Assembly: GCA_002360635.1 (NCBI GenBank)
Contig: DEQW01000006.1
Span: 26,019-90,018, forward strand
Source: Flavobacteriaceae bacterium UBA3356
GTDB taxonomy: Bacteria > Bacteroidota > Bacteroidia > Flavobacteriales > Flavobacteriaceae
Direction of reading: 5' to 3'
DNA length: 64,000 nt
Made by a program: the position numbers and the translations under genes. Position 1 is the first letter of the stretch; each line of letters opens with the position of its first letter. Below the pieces are notes generated by a model, which worked only from the letters and a program-made list of their open reading frames with translations, was not told the origin of the DNA and did not search any database. Shown here one piece after another: positions 44,299 through 54,008 of this stretch.

Positions 44299-44940
44299 TT
44301 GAACAAAATATTATTAGTAGTACTTCTAGTTTTCTCAAATACTTATGGACAAATACAGAAAAAATTCTTTGTAGAAGACGTAAAAAGTATTGAATATGTG
44401 ACTGTGAATTTCTGTGTAAATAATGAAGCTAAAATTAGCAAAGTAATGGTTGTTGAAGACAAAACTACATATGAAAATGAATATTATATTGAACAACTTC
44501 GACAATATCTTCTTGAAGTTGAATATTATCCAGACAGTAAATTAAAAAACAACTGTTATGATTCGACTTTTGAATTTATAAATTCCACTTACGAAAAAAA
44601 GAGTTTGGATAAAGACGAATGTAAAGCCTGTGAAGAATTTAAAACTGGACGTTATGAGTACAGGCACGTATTATACAAAGACACAAAAATAAAACGAAAA
44701 AGGAAAGTCCAAAGAGAGATTGGAGAAGAAGACAAACAAATTTATTATATAAAATGGCTGTCTAATTGTACATATGTTTTAACATATAAACGTATGACCG
44801 AACCACGCTTAAAACATTTAATTGGAAAAGAAATATACGTTGAAATCATTGACATTCTTGACGATGGGAGCTATGTCTATAAATCAAAAACTAACTTTAA
44901 AGAAGAAATATATTACGGAAATATTAAAAAAGTAAAATAA
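44299..44940 (+). CDS. secreted protein of unknown function, TTG start
   Basis: 213 residues, signal peptide (MNKILLVVLLVFSNTYGQ). Four Cys in the mature part, including CKAC (about 114), and a C-terminal stretch HLIGKEIYVEIIDI resembling small beta-barrel domains. No ATG is available at the signal-peptide start; TTG at 44299 is preferred because it keeps the intact signal sequence. Function unknown. Confidence 0.6.
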   Translation: MNKILLVVLLVFSNTYGQIQKKFFVEDVKSIEYVTVNFCVNNEAKISKVMVVEDKTTYENEYYIEQLRQYLLEVEYYPDSKLKNNCYDSTFEFINSTYEKKSLDKDECKACEEFKTGRYEYRHVLYKDTKIKRKRKVQREIGEEDKQIYYIKWLSNCTYVLTYKRMTEPRLKHLIGKEIYVEIIDILDDGSYVYKSKTNFKEEIYYGNIKKVK

Positions 44941-45089
44941 AAAATATTTTACGATACCATGTAACTGAAAATATGGTGGTCAGTTTCTTTAAAAGGTTTA
45001 GCTTACTATAAAAGCAATTTATAATAAACTATTCATTTTTAAGACTTCTATATATTGTAAAGCGTTATTTTTAAAGCTATCATAAAAGC

Positions 45090-45704
45090 ATGCCCGGAGG
45101 AGGAAGTATACAAGGAATGATCAATAGTTTGAGCAATAATAAAAAATTGCTCAGATCAAAGCGGTTATTCAGTAAAGAAAAAACTTTTCTTAGTTTAAAA
45201 CAAGAATACTTTAAGGCCGCAGATGGAAAAATAGACTTTAAAAAAGCCACTCCGGAACAACTTGAAAACATTCGAAAAAAATTAATCAAAGAAAGAAAAA
45301 AAGAAGCCCTGTTGTTTATTGGTATACTAGTAATTGTGGTAGGTATATTTTCTTATGTCGGCTTTAAATTAATTCAACCAGTTACAGTTCAAAACAAAAC
45401 GCAACAGATAGCAACCTTTAAGAAAAAAGAAACAAAATATTTATTCTTTATAGAAAAAGGAGACGAATGGTTTAAAAAAGGGAGATGGCATAATGCTATA
45501 TTTAATTATAAGGATGCTAAAGCTCTATTTCCCAATGACTATAGCGTTAATTATAGATTGGTAAATGCCTATAGTTTACAATGTGAACAAGAATTTAAAA
45601 ACTGTCATACCGCCAAAACTCTTTTAGACACCATGTTAGCTAAGCATCCCGATAAGCAAAAAGCATTGCTGGAAATTAAAAATAGACTGGAGTATGAATA
45701 TTGA
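45090..45704 (+). CDS. single-TM protein with TPR-like C-terminus
   Basis: 204 residues. Basic helical N-terminus (1-72), one TM helix (about 73-95), then a soluble region with a TPR-like repeat (FFIEKGDEWFKKGRWHNAIFNYKDAKALFPNDY, about 122-160) and a second, weaker repeat. Likely an inner-membrane scaffold; no specific function seen. Confidence 0.65.
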   Translation: MPGGGSIQGMINSLSNNKKLLRSKRLFSKEKTFLSLKQEYFKAADGKIDFKKATPEQLENIRKKLIKERKKEALLFIGILVIVVGIFSYVGFKLIQPVTVQNKTQQIATFKKKETKYLFFIEKGDEWFKKGRWHNAIFNYKDAKALFPNDYSVNYRLVNAYSLQCEQEFKNCHTAKTLLDTMLAKHPDKQKALLEIKNRLEYEY

Positions 45705-45798
45705 TAGTGTCTTTTCTATCCAATACATTTTATAGGGGGTTTAAATAAGCAGTATACGCAATCTTACATTTTGCAAACCAATTGCATGGGTATTTCTT

Positions 45799-45806
45799 TA
45801 TCTTTG
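45799..45806 (+). promoter_or_regulatory. -7 element of the Fur-family gene promoter
   Basis: TATCTTTG matches the Bacteroidota -7 consensus and lies 55 bp before the fur-type ATG. TTTG at 45770-45773 is upstream but at a long 25-bp spacing. Confidence 0.5.
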
Positions 45807-45861
45807 TTAAGAGCGAATTCCTATTATAACCGCTCCCTTTTAATAAATATACCCGTAAGGC

Positions 45862-46278
45862 ATGAGTGACATCACAACAACTTTAAAAACTAAAGGTATA
45901 CGCCCCACCGCTATGCGCAGCTTGGTGTATCAAGAATTGGCGAAACAAGATACTGCCGTAGCCTTGACCGATATTGAGCTTGCTTTCACCAAAGCAGACC
46001 GAACCACGCTGTATAGAACCGTGAAAACCTTTGAAGAGAATGGAATTGTACATCAAATAGACGATGGTACGGGGATTTCAAAATATGCATTGTGTGAACC
46101 CGGTTGTAATTGTGAAATTGAAAACGACCTCCACTTACACTTTCATTGTAGCAATTGCGACAAAACCGTTTGCTTGACCGAACATAAGATTCCGCAGATC
46201 AGCTTACCCGATGGCTATGTAGCAGAAGATGTTAATTTGGTGGTAAAAGGAATCTGTTCCGATTGCAGCGGAAGTTAA
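45862..46278 (+). CDS. Fur-family metal-responsive repressor
   Basis: 138 residues. Winged HTH (RPTAMRSLVYQELAKQ ... TLYRTVKTFEENGIVHQ) and C-terminal dimerisation/metal domain with HLHFHCSNCDKTVCL and a final CSDC pair for structural Zn. It sits 68 bp before a heavy-metal P-type ATPase, so it is the likely regulator of that exporter (Zur- or Fur-like role). Which metal it reads cannot be told from sequence. Confidence 0.9.
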   Translation: MSDITTTLKTKGIRPTAMRSLVYQELAKQDTAVALTDIELAFTKADRTTLYRTVKTFEENGIVHQIDDGTGISKYALCEPGCNCEIENDLHLHFHCSNCDKTVCLTEHKIPQISLPDGYVAEDVNLVVKGICSDCSGS

Positions 46279-46346
46279 TGCACTTCCATTGCACTATAAT
46301 TATGGGGATATTGCACTAAAATTAAATAGAAAAACCTATTTAGGCT

Positions 46347-48308
46347 ATGAAGCAAAATCCCAATACTTGTAAACCTCAAGCCGCTTGTTGCGCACACGAT
46401 GAGCCCGAACACACATCCAATGACGGTCACAATCACGAAGGCGGCGCTTTAGATTTCAAAACTTATATTCCGGCTATATTTAGTTTTATACTACTGGTAG
46501 TCGGTATTTGTTTAGACTATTTTGAAATTTCTTTCTTTACCGGTTGGGTGCGCATCGCTTGGTATGTTATTGCCTATTTACCCGTAGGCCTTCCTGTTTT
46601 AAAACAAGGATGGGTCAGTATCCAAAACGGAGACTTTTTTACAGAGTTTTTATTGATGTCCATTGCCACCATGGGAGCCTTTGCCATTGGAGAGTATCCA
46701 GAAGGCGTTGCCGTGATGGTATTCTATGCGGTGGGGGAATTATTTCAGGGAGCTGCTGTAAAGAAAGCCAAAGGAAACATTAAAGCCTTGTTGGACGTTC
46801 GGCCTAATGAAGCCTTAATAAAACGTAATAACGATTTTGTTTCGGTACCGCCAGATACCGTAAAAGTTGGTGAAACGGTGCAAGTTCGTGTTGGAGAGAA
46901 AATTCCGTTGGATGGGGTATTACTTTCTGAAAAAGCATCGGTCAACACTGCAGCGCTTACGGGAGAAAGTAAACCGAGTTCCGTTAAAAAAGGCACAGCC
47001 GTTTTTGCAGGGAGCATCAATCTGGAAAGTGTTATTGAGATTGAAACCACCAAGGAATTCAAAGACAGTTCCATTGCTCGTATTTTAGATCTAGTACAAA
47101 ACGCTACCGCCCGAAAATCAAAAACCGAATTATTTATTCGGAAATTTGCGCGGGTGTACACACCAATTGTAGTATTCCTAGCCATTGCACTTACGCTACT
47201 ACCCTACTTCTTTGTTTCAGAATATATATTTGAAGTTTGGCTATATCGTGCACTGATCTTTTTGGTTATTTCGTGTCCGTGTGCGTTGGTTATCTCTATT
47301 CCGTTAGGATATTTTGGTGGCTTGGGTGCTGCCTCCAGACACGGTATTCTGTTTAAAGGTGCTTCCTTTTTAGATGCCGTCACGAAAGTCAATACGGTGG
47401 TGATGGACAAAACGGGAACCGTTACCAAAGGGGTTTTTAAAATAAAAGAAATTAAAACTTCTAACATTTCCGAAGAAGAAATGATGCCCTACCTCATGGC
47501 GATGGAAGAACAATCTACCCACCCGATTGCCAAAGCTATTTTGGAGTATCATGGTGAAATAGAAAAATTACAAGCAACCGATGTTTCTGAAGTAGCCGGA
47601 AAAGGACTGAAAGGAACGGTAAACGACAAAGAGGTGTTGGTAGGGAATGCTTCGTTGTTACAATCGCATAACATTGACGTACCTTCGGAAACAGAAACGA
47701 TTGTAGAGTCTATTGTAATGATCGCCATAGAAAACACCTTTGCAGGTTATGTTGTTATTGCAGATGAATTGAAAGAGGATGCGCATGCTGCTATTGAAAA
47801 AATTCGAAAAGCGGGGATTTCCAACATTATTATGCTTTCAGGCGATAAAGATTCCATTACCCAACAAGTCGCAACAGAATTAGGAATAGATTGGGCAAAA
47901 GGCGGGTTATTGCCCGAAGATAAACTGAATGAGGTAGAAAAGCTAAAACAACAAGCGGGTACCAAAGTCGCTTTTATAGGGGATGGTATTAATGATGCGC
48001 CAGTATTAGCCACTAGTGACGTAGGAGTGGCAATGGGCGGTTTGGGTAGTGATGTGGCTATAGAAACAGCCGACGTGATTATACAAACCGACCAGCCTTC
48101 AAAAATTGCAACCGCAGTAAAAATAGGTCGCTCGACCCGACATATTGTTTGGCAAAATATAGCCTTGGCATTTATAGTAAAAGCAATCGTAATGGCATTA
48201 GGTGCCGGTGGATTGGCAACCATGTGGGAAGCAGTATTCGCTGATGTTGGGGTTGCATTATTGGCTATTTTAAACGCTGTTCGGCTTCAGAAAATGTCTT
48301 GGAAGTAA
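46347..48308 (+). CDS. heavy-metal P1B-type ATPase (Zn/Cd/Co exporter)
   Basis: 653 residues. Instead of an HMA domain the N-terminus has a short Cys/His-rich tail (CCAHDEPEHTSNDGHNHEGG). Membrane helices at about 35-110, 250-330 and 595-645. Actuator TGES (about 208), CPC in the transport helix (about 310), phosphorylation site DKTGT (about 354), HP motif (THPIAKA, about 392), GDGINDAP (about 546). The CPC site and end helices fit the Zn2+/Cd2+/Pb2+ group (ZntA-like). Probably controlled by the Fur-type gene upstream. Confidence 0.93.
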   Translation: MKQNPNTCKPQAACCAHDEPEHTSNDGHNHEGGALDFKTYIPAIFSFILLVVGICLDYFEISFFTGWVRIAWYVIAYLPVGLPVLKQGWVSIQNGDFFTEFLLMSIATMGAFAIGEYPEGVAVMVFYAVGELFQGAAVKKAKGNIKALLDVRPNEALIKRNNDFVSVPPDTVKVGETVQVRVGEKIPLDGVLLSEKASVNTAALTGESKPSSVKKGTAVFAGSINLESVIEIETTKEFKDSSIARILDLVQNATARKSKTELFIRKFARVYTPIVVFLAIALTLLPYFFVSEYIFEVWLYRALIFLVISCPCALVISIPLGYFGGLGAASRHGILFKGASFLDAVTKVNTVVMDKTGTVTKGVFKIKEIKTSNISEEEMMPYLMAMEEQSTHPIAKAILEYHGEIEKLQATDVSEVAGKGLKGTVNDKEVLVGNASLLQSHNIDVPSETETIVESIVMIAIENTFAGYVVIADELKEDAHAAIEKIRKAGISNIIMLSGDKDSITQQVATELGIDWAKGGLLPEDKLNEVEKLKQQAGTKVAFIGDGINDAPVLATSDVGVAMGGLGSDVAIETADVIIQTDQPSKIATAVKIGRSTRHIVWQNIALAFIVKAIVMALGAGGLATMWEAVFADVGVALLAILNAVRLQKMSWK

Positions 48309-48388
48309 TATTTCAGCAAAAAAGTGTTAAGCTTATCCCAAATAGGCGGATTTATTGGGGATTCTTCTTCATTTAGGCATTTATCCCT

Positions 48389-48396
48389 TAGTTTTG
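48389..48396 (+). promoter_or_regulatory. -7 element of the FKBP gene promoter
   Basis: TAGTTTTG fits TAnnTTTG, 39 bp before the start codon. Confidence 0.5.
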
Positions 48397-48435
48397 CAGC
48401 TTGATAAACAATTGATAATTAGATAAATCAAATTT

Positions 48436-48864
48436 ATGAGTACAGTTAAGGAAAAAGACACAGTAAGAGTACATTACACAGGTAAGCTGGAAGACGGTCA
48501 AGTTTTTGACAGTTCGTTGGAAAGAGAACCTTTAGAGATTACTTTGGGACAAGGTATGCTTATTCCAGGTTTCGAAAAAGGGCTTGTTGATATGAAAGTG
48601 AACGAGAAAAAGACAGTGAATGTTCCTAAAGAAGAAGCCTACGGTGATGTTCAAAAAGAGCTTTTCCAAGAAGTTTCTAAAGAAAACCTTCCTGAAGAAA
48701 TTAAACCAGAAGTTGGGATGGGCCTTATGGCTAAAAACCCTGATGGTTCTGAGCGTCAGTTACGTGTAGCTGAAGTGAAAGAAGATAGCATTGTTGTAGA
48801 TGCGAATCACCCACTTGCAGGTAAAGATTTGACATTCGATCTTGAAGTTGTTGAGATAAAATAA
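48436..48864 (+). CDS. FKBP-type peptidyl-prolyl isomerase (SlyD-like)
   Basis: 142 residues, cytosolic. FKBP domain split by an inserted flap: VRVHYTGKLEDGQVFDSS ... GQGMLIPGFEKGL (1-65), the IF-like chaperone insert (about 70-125) and the closing strand HPLAGKDLTFDLEVVEI. NHPLAGK is characteristic of SlyD/FkpA-type enzymes. No metal-binding His-rich tail. Catalyses prolyl isomerisation and helps folding. Confidence 0.93.
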   Translation: MSTVKEKDTVRVHYTGKLEDGQVFDSSLEREPLEITLGQGMLIPGFEKGLVDMKVNEKKTVNVPKEEAYGDVQKELFQEVSKENLPEEIKPEVGMGLMAKNPDGSERQLRVAEVKEDSIVVDANHPLAGKDLTFDLEVVEIK

Positions 48865-48885
48865 CTTTTAGACTACTATATATTG

Positions 48886-48914
48886 AAAAACCCGGACGAC
48901 ATGTTCGGGTTTTT
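48886..48914. terminator. bidirectional terminator
   Basis: Stem aaaaacccg / cgggttttt with an 11-nt loop between the convergent FKBP and nitroreductase genes; A/T runs serve both strands. Confidence 0.8.
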
Positions 48915-48932
48915 TATGTTTTAAAATGAAAT

Positions 48933-49568
48933 TTATAATTCAATAATCACATCCTTCATATCTTTTCGCACTTTCTTTTCTTTAGCCATAAAGTCTGTTT
49001 CATCCCTATACCCTACTGGAAGTAACAAAACGGAAGTCAGTCCTTTTTCTTTTAGACCTAAAATACGGTCATATTCTGTTGGATTAAAGCCTTCCATGGG
49101 GCAGGCATCAATATTTGCTGCGGCACATACGGTAAGTAAATTACCTAAAGCTAAATACGCTTGGTTGGTAGCCCAGGTTCGTATTTCATCGGAAGATTGC
49201 TCTTCAAACGAATCCAATAAAAATTCTTCAAACGGCTTTAATATTTCATCTGGTGTGTTGCGTATGGTTTTTACCCTTTTAAAATATTTCTGAATATACT
49301 CAGGGCTTAATTTTTCTTCCACGCAAAAAACTAGCAAATGAGAGGCGTCAACCACTTGATGTTGGTCCCAACTATGTGGCAGTAACTTTTTACGTTTATC
49401 TTTATCTTTTACAATTACAAGCGTTACCGGTTGCAAGCCATACGAGGTTGCTGTTAAATTAAAGGCTTCTTTAAGTTGCTCTAGTGTTTTCTTCGGAAGA
49501 ATTTTTTCTGAATTAAACTTTTTAGTCGCATATCGCCATTTTAATCGATCAATGATATCTGTTGCCAT
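48933..49568 (-). CDS. nitroreductase-family NAD(P)H oxidoreductase
   Basis: 211 residues. FMN-binding nitroreductase fold: IIDRLKWRYATKKF at the N-terminus, ATSYGLQPV, then TWATNQAYLALGNLLTVCAAANIDACPMEGF and LLPVGYRDE. Close in look to NfsB-type dihydropteridine/nitro reductases, which reduce nitro compounds and quinones with NAD(P)H. Start at 49568; upstream codons to 49613 lie in the divergent intergenic space. Complete. Confidence 0.9.
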   Translation of the reverse strand: MATDIIDRLKWRYATKKFNSEKILPKKTLEQLKEAFNLTATSYGLQPVTLVIVKDKDKRKKLLPHSWDQHQVVDASHLLVFCVEEKLSPEYIQKYFKRVKTIRNTPDEILKPFEEFLLDSFEEQSSDEIRTWATNQAYLALGNLLTVCAAANIDACPMEGFNPTEYDRILGLKEKGLTSVLLLPVGYRDETDFMAKEKKVRKDMKDVIIEL

Positions 49569-49665
49569 AAATGAAGTTACCTTTGTACTGCAAAAGTAAC
49601 AATAGCTAGCCAAAATCTACCAAACCAAACGATAACTAAACACAATACCTCTAAAAACCCTTTCT

Positions 49666-50058
49666 ATGCCTGAATTACAAGCCCTAATTGAAAAAAGCGA
49701 AACCCGAATTTGTAAAGCCGTATTCCCCAACACCACCAATCATTACGACACCTTATTTGGCGGAACCGCCCTTCAACTGATGGATGAAGCTTCTTTTATT
49801 TGTGCTACCCGTTTTTCGCGTAAACGTGTCGTAACCGTTTCTACCGATAAAATAGACTTTACAACACCGATTCCACAAGGTACGATTGTAGAATTAATCG
49901 CTCGGGTTGATTCCGTAGGGAAAAGTAGTTGTGTAGTAAAAGTCGATATTTTTATGGAGGATATGTATAGCTATCAACGAGATAAAGCCGTGACAGGATT
50001 CTTTACATTCGTTGCCGTTGGGCTTGATAAAAAACCAATTGCGATTATTGACAATTAA
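49666..50058 (+). CDS. acyl-CoA thioesterase (hotdog fold)
   Basis: 130 residues. Single hotdog domain of the YciA/BACH type: FPNTTNHYDTLFGGTALQLMDEAS with the active-site Asp/Glu region, VVTVSTDKIDFTTPI, and GFFTFVAVG. Hydrolyses acyl-CoA; the physiological substrate is unknown. Divergent from the nitroreductase gene and directly upstream of tRNA-Ser. Confidence 0.9.
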   Translation: MPELQALIEKSETRICKAVFPNTTNHYDTLFGGTALQLMDEASFICATRFSRKRVVTVSTDKIDFTTPIPQGTIVELIARVDSVGKSSCVVKVDIFMEDMYSYQRDKAVTGFFTFVAVGLDKKPIAIIDN

Positions 50059-50072
50059 TTTTAAAAAAGCCT

Positions 50073-50102
50073 TTTGAGAATAAAAAAAGGATGTTATATT
50101 TG
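50073..50102 (+). promoter_or_regulatory. promoter of tRNA-Ser
   Basis: TTTG (50073-50076) and TATATTTG (50095-50102) with 18-bp spacing: a full Bacteroidota promoter, 34 bp before the tRNA. Confidence 0.75.
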
Positions 50103-50136
50103 CACTCGCATTTGGGGAATACCCAATGAGACACTT

Positions 50137-50221
50137 GGAGAAATGGCAGAGTGGTCGAATGCGGCAGTCTTGAAAACTGTTGAGGGTCACACCTCCGGGG
50201 GTTCGAATCCCTCTTTCTCCG
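50137..50221 (+). tRNA. tRNA-Ser (anticodon UGA)
   Basis: 85 nt with acceptor stem GGAGAAA / TTTCTCC plus discriminator G. Anticodon arm CAGT-CTTGAAA-ACTG gives anticodon TGA. Long class II variable arm (TTGAGGGTCACACCTCC) and T arm GGGGGTTCGAATCCCTC. No CCA encoded. It marks the border to an AT-rich island; tRNA 3' ends are common integration sites. Confidence 0.95.
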
Positions 50222-50224
50222 CTG

Positions 50225-50259
50225 AAAAGCCCGTAAACGTACTGTTTATGGGCTTTTTT
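50225..50259 (+). terminator. terminator after tRNA-Ser
   Basis: 14-bp stem aaaagcccgtaaac / gtttatgggctttt with one G-T pair, followed by T-rich sequence. Confidence 0.8.
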
Positions 50260-50407
50260 ATTTTTAGGTGGTGAATTGGGTGGTGTTTACGCGGTCAATA
50301 ATATATTGTATCGAAATAGGAAATCTCTTTAATTTTACTATTAATAAGTTTTAAATTATACGAAATGTCAATATCTAAACTTTACTTAATGAATATATAT
50401 GAAGTAA

Positions 50408-52738
50408 TTATTTATAAAGTTTTGTCATTAAAACTTTTTCAATATAAAGAGTAAAAGAATTAATAATTTTACTTTCTGTATTTTTCTTTAATAGCTTTAA
50501 AACTTCTAATAGATGTTCTTTTTTTAACGATAGTTTCCCAATAGCAATTGCATATAGAAATTCGAGTAAGGCCTCACCTTGCTCTTCCTGATGATATTTA
50601 ATAAGAGTTTCTAAAATATTTTTCATCTCTAGAGAAATATTAAAGTCTATGGAATAACTAAGTTCTTCAGGATAAGCACTTCTCAATATTGAAGCTTGTA
50701 TAATCCCATCATTAAAACGATTAAAATTATTTGGTGAAAGAAGATTTCTTACAAAAGAAGTTTGCTTTAGTGACTGCTCAATGTTATTAGAGTTCCTTAA
50801 ACTATTGATTACATTATTAAAAGTGAAATAAATATCGGATTGAGTTACTTGATTTACATAATTATCGAAATTAAAAAAAGCAAAGTTATTTCTGATAGCT
50901 AAGCCATTACTATTACCGTTGATTAAGGGGAAGAACAAATTATCAGCCAATCCTTTGACGTCTTTGGAATAACTTTGATTAATTGTATTTTTTCGATCTT
51001 CAAAATATTTTATTGATTTAGAATCGAAATCTTCATCTTTAAGTAGAGTAAGCATCTTTTTTAAAAACTCTGTTTCTTGCTGCCAATTATTATTTTTTGA
51101 CAGATTAGCACAAAAAATATTTTCTACTTCTATATATGTACTTGTTTCTGGTCCATACATACCTTGTTTTAGATTGGATTTTAACTCCTTATGTAGCGCA
51201 GCATTATTAATTCGTGTTATACCGACAAAATATACTATCCTGAGTCCTTCATAATTTCTCAAGGCTCTGCTTAAGTATAATAAATTCTTACCGTTAGAAA
51301 TACAAGAACCTACAACTAAAACACTACCTACCTCTTGTTTTGATATTTTTTCCGGAAAATCATCCTGACTAATTATTTGAGGCAATGAGGATTTAGTGTA
51401 ATTTATCTTAATTTTATCTAATATATAATAAGCTAACTCTTTAGATGAATTATCATTTAAATGGATTAGAAACCTAGTATTACTTGGTACAAATTGATCT
51501 ATATATGCATTTAGTTTTTTATGGTATCTAGAATACCTTTCATTTTTTTCTTTAATTCCTCTTAAAATTTCAGAATAGTCTATATATATATCGTATTTAT
51601 TAGAGGTTTCACTCCCTTCTTTATAATTAGCCCTTAGAACAGTATTACCCTTCCTAACTGACATAAATTGTTGTACAAAAGAAGATAGCTTTGTATTTGC
51701 ATCTTTTATCCTAATTAGTATAGGGTTAATTTTAGGTTTTTCAAGTAAAAACACATCTCCAGATACTTCTACTGGATAAGATCCGCTATCACAAAATTTA
51801 CAATTTCCAGAGTCATAAGAATCATACGCTTTTATACCATTTGGATTTGTATTATTGTCATGTGTAAGATTACAAAGTACATTATCTTTTATGTCTGTAT
51901 ACTTTGCTTTTAAGTCAAGATAAAAAATCACTACTATATTTGACCTTTTTATTTCCTTATGTTTATCATTAATATAATCTAAAATATTACCTGAAGTAGA
52001 AGCTGATATTAATAATAGTGCGTTATTCTTATAATTTACTTTATTTTCATAAAGCCCTTTATAAGAACTAAAACTTTCAACAGGAATTTGAAAAATTCTG
52101 TCAGATATAAACCTATTCTTTAATGAAGATAAAGCTAAAGCTAAAGAGTTTATGGAAGATGTATCACAGTAGATTTGATTGTGTTTCTTTTCATCTAAGT
52201 ACTTTAACATGGAAAATGCTATAAAATAAATCTCACAGCTACGAAGAAGAATATTTCCTGTACGTAAAAATTTATCACAATGTTTTCCAGAAGGAAAAAC
52301 ATAATGGTGTGTTCCCTCTGTCTCTACTAAACCTCCTCTTTTGATAAAAATATTTTGCAGTCCTTCATTTAGAAAACCATCTTTAAATTTTTTTGGAATA
52401 ACTTTATCATTTACGGACTTTATGACACCTTTATCATCAAATACATTAATATATATATTGTCAAATAAAGATGTTTCATCTCTTTTAGGAATTAGTTTAA
52501 AAGTTTTCTCTTTATCGGTTTCAAATACCTTGATTAACTCTTCTTTCAAGTAGTTCCCTCCAATAACAAAAATTTTATCTGTTTGAGAATACTTCTCATA
52601 AAATCTTCCTATTTCTTCTATTAATTTTGACTTATTAATTTTTGTGTTATCACAAAATATAACAGTAGTAGATATTATTTTTGTTGTAAGTTTTTTAACT
52701 TCCTTGTAATTATATTTATAAATGTAGAAATTTTGCAT
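50408..52738 (-). CDS. large protein with PRTase-like regions, partner of GHKL ATPase
   Basis: 776 residues, soluble. Residues about 130-270 recall orotate phosphoribosyltransferase: YVFPSGKHCDKFLRTGNILL, IYCDTSSINSLALALSSL, LLISASTSGNIL. A second PRTase-like segment is at about 480-520 (VLVVGSCISNGKNLLYLSRAL). The PRPP-binding loops lack the usual acidic pair, so catalysis is doubtful. A CxxC (NCKFCDSG, about 313) may bind zinc. The C-terminal third is helical. 4 bp after the GHKL gene, so the two form one unit. Function unknown; defence role inferred from the island. Confidence 0.6.
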   Translation of the reverse strand: MQNFYIYKYNYKEVKKLTTKIISTTVIFCDNTKINKSKLIEEIGRFYEKYSQTDKIFVIGGNYLKEELIKVFETDKEKTFKLIPKRDETSLFDNIYINVFDDKGVIKSVNDKVIPKKFKDGFLNEGLQNIFIKRGGLVETEGTHHYVFPSGKHCDKFLRTGNILLRSCEIYFIAFSMLKYLDEKKHNQIYCDTSSINSLALALSSLKNRFISDRIFQIPVESFSSYKGLYENKVNYKNNALLLISASTSGNILDYINDKHKEIKRSNIVVIFYLDLKAKYTDIKDNVLCNLTHDNNTNPNGIKAYDSYDSGNCKFCDSGSYPVEVSGDVFLLEKPKINPILIRIKDANTKLSSFVQQFMSVRKGNTVLRANYKEGSETSNKYDIYIDYSEILRGIKEKNERYSRYHKKLNAYIDQFVPSNTRFLIHLNDNSSKELAYYILDKIKINYTKSSLPQIISQDDFPEKISKQEVGSVLVVGSCISNGKNLLYLSRALRNYEGLRIVYFVGITRINNAALHKELKSNLKQGMYGPETSTYIEVENIFCANLSKNNNWQQETEFLKKMLTLLKDEDFDSKSIKYFEDRKNTINQSYSKDVKGLADNLFFPLINGNSNGLAIRNNFAFFNFDNYVNQVTQSDIYFTFNNVINSLRNSNNIEQSLKQTSFVRNLLSPNNFNRFNDGIIQASILRSAYPEELSYSIDFNISLEMKNILETLIKYHQEEQGEALLEFLYAIAIGKLSLKKEHLLEVLKLLKKNTESKIINSFTLYIEKVLMTKLYK

Positions 52739-52742
52739 AACG

Positions 52743-53948
52743 TTAGTCGTTTATCGATAATGGAAAGATTATTGTTACAACAGAGCCAGAAACAGGTTCG
52801 TAATTAGTATAGTTAACATCTGAATCATTTGACCAATCATATAATTTCATTTTTTCCACATTTTTTCGATTAATAGCCAAATAAGGTTCAGTAATTAAAT
52901 TTCTATAAACACACTTATTGCCTGTTTTAATTCTTATCAACCCTTTTCCACTTATAATTCTCAAAATCTTATCAAGGCCAATACCCTTATCTCCTTTATT
53001 TAATCCTTTAGATGATGTATTATGCTTTATCATACATTTTTTCACAACCTCAATATCAGAAAACTTGCTAGCATTATCATTTAATGATCTATATTTTGAT
53101 ATAAATCCGGCTCCACTATCAAAAACGGATATTTCTAAAAAATAAAGTTCTCCTTGATTATTTTCTTTTAAAACTTCATTGTTAAAGTATTCTGAAACTC
53201 CTTTATTTGATTTAAAGTTTTCCACTAATGTAGAACGCTTTCTTTTATTAAATTTTATTAATACGCCTCTAATATTAGGGTCAAAAGGAACATCATCAAC
53301 ATCTGCTTTAGCCCACTCGAAAGTATTTTTCATTAATTCATATACTATTTTACTGAAGGATCTTTTTATATTTTTATAACTTAAATGTGTATCACTATAG
53401 TTTCTAAGAACATCATTCATAAGAACATTTTCAAGACTTACTGCCAGTTCCGTTTCACTTGAAATATATTCTCCATTTTGTTCAAAGCAAGGTAAAATAC
53501 CTACGCTTTCGGGAAAATGATCAAAGTTTGTTAGAAGCAATTTTTCTCCTTTCAGAGCTTCAACTTTAGCCATTTTAATAAACACTTCATTTAATGATTT
53601 TTTTAAATACTTTCTTAAATTATTACCCTCTTTATCATAGACACCGATACCATCCCAAACTAACCCTATAATAGGAAGTAAATATTCATTGCGAAAAAGG
53701 TTCTCTAGTAGTTTTTCATTTGGAGTAGTTATATCTATAATTAATTTACTAGCTTTTTCAGTACGTAGCCAAGTTGCAGCAAACTGTATAAGACTTACTG
53801 ATATCCCTAGGTAATTCTTAGTTAATTCAATTGGTATAATAAGATCTATAAAAAAATCCTGTTTAGCTTTTAGACCAAGTTCAACATAAATTTTATGAAG
53901 GCTTAACAAGTCTACATCTTTCGGTATTTTTACTTTATTAGTAATCAT
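52743..53948 (-). CDS. GHKL (Hsp90/HATPase-like) ATPase protein
   Basis: 401 residues. The N-terminal 190 residues are unassigned alpha/beta. Then the Bergerat ATP-binding fold: N box ELMKNTFEWA (about 212), G1 VFDSGAGF (about 293), ATP lid with G2 GDKGIGLDKIL (about 334), closing strand SGSVVTIIFPL. No phospho-acceptor His domain, so not a sensor kinase by itself. Translated together with the 776-residue partner. A well-spaced promoter lies upstream. It probably acts as an ATP-driven switch for the partner (inference). Confidence 0.75.
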   Translation of the reverse strand: MITNKVKIPKDVDLLSLHKIYVELGLKAKQDFFIDLIIPIELTKNYLGISVSLIQFAATWLRTEKASKLIIDITTPNEKLLENLFRNEYLLPIIGLVWDGIGVYDKEGNNLRKYLKKSLNEVFIKMAKVEALKGEKLLLTNFDHFPESVGILPCFEQNGEYISSETELAVSLENVLMNDVLRNYSDTHLSYKNIKRSFSKIVYELMKNTFEWAKADVDDVPFDPNIRGVLIKFNKRKRSTLVENFKSNKGVSEYFNNEVLKENNQGELYFLEISVFDSGAGFISKYRSLNDNASKFSDIEVVKKCMIKHNTSSKGLNKGDKGIGLDKILRIISGKGLIRIKTGNKCVYRNLITEPYLAINRKNVEKMKLYDWSNDSDVNYTNYEPVSGSVVTIIFPLSIND

Positions 53949-54008
53949 ATTATTTACTTAAGTTCTCTGTAAAATTCTATTATTCTACAAATGGATTAAT
54001 TATTTTAT

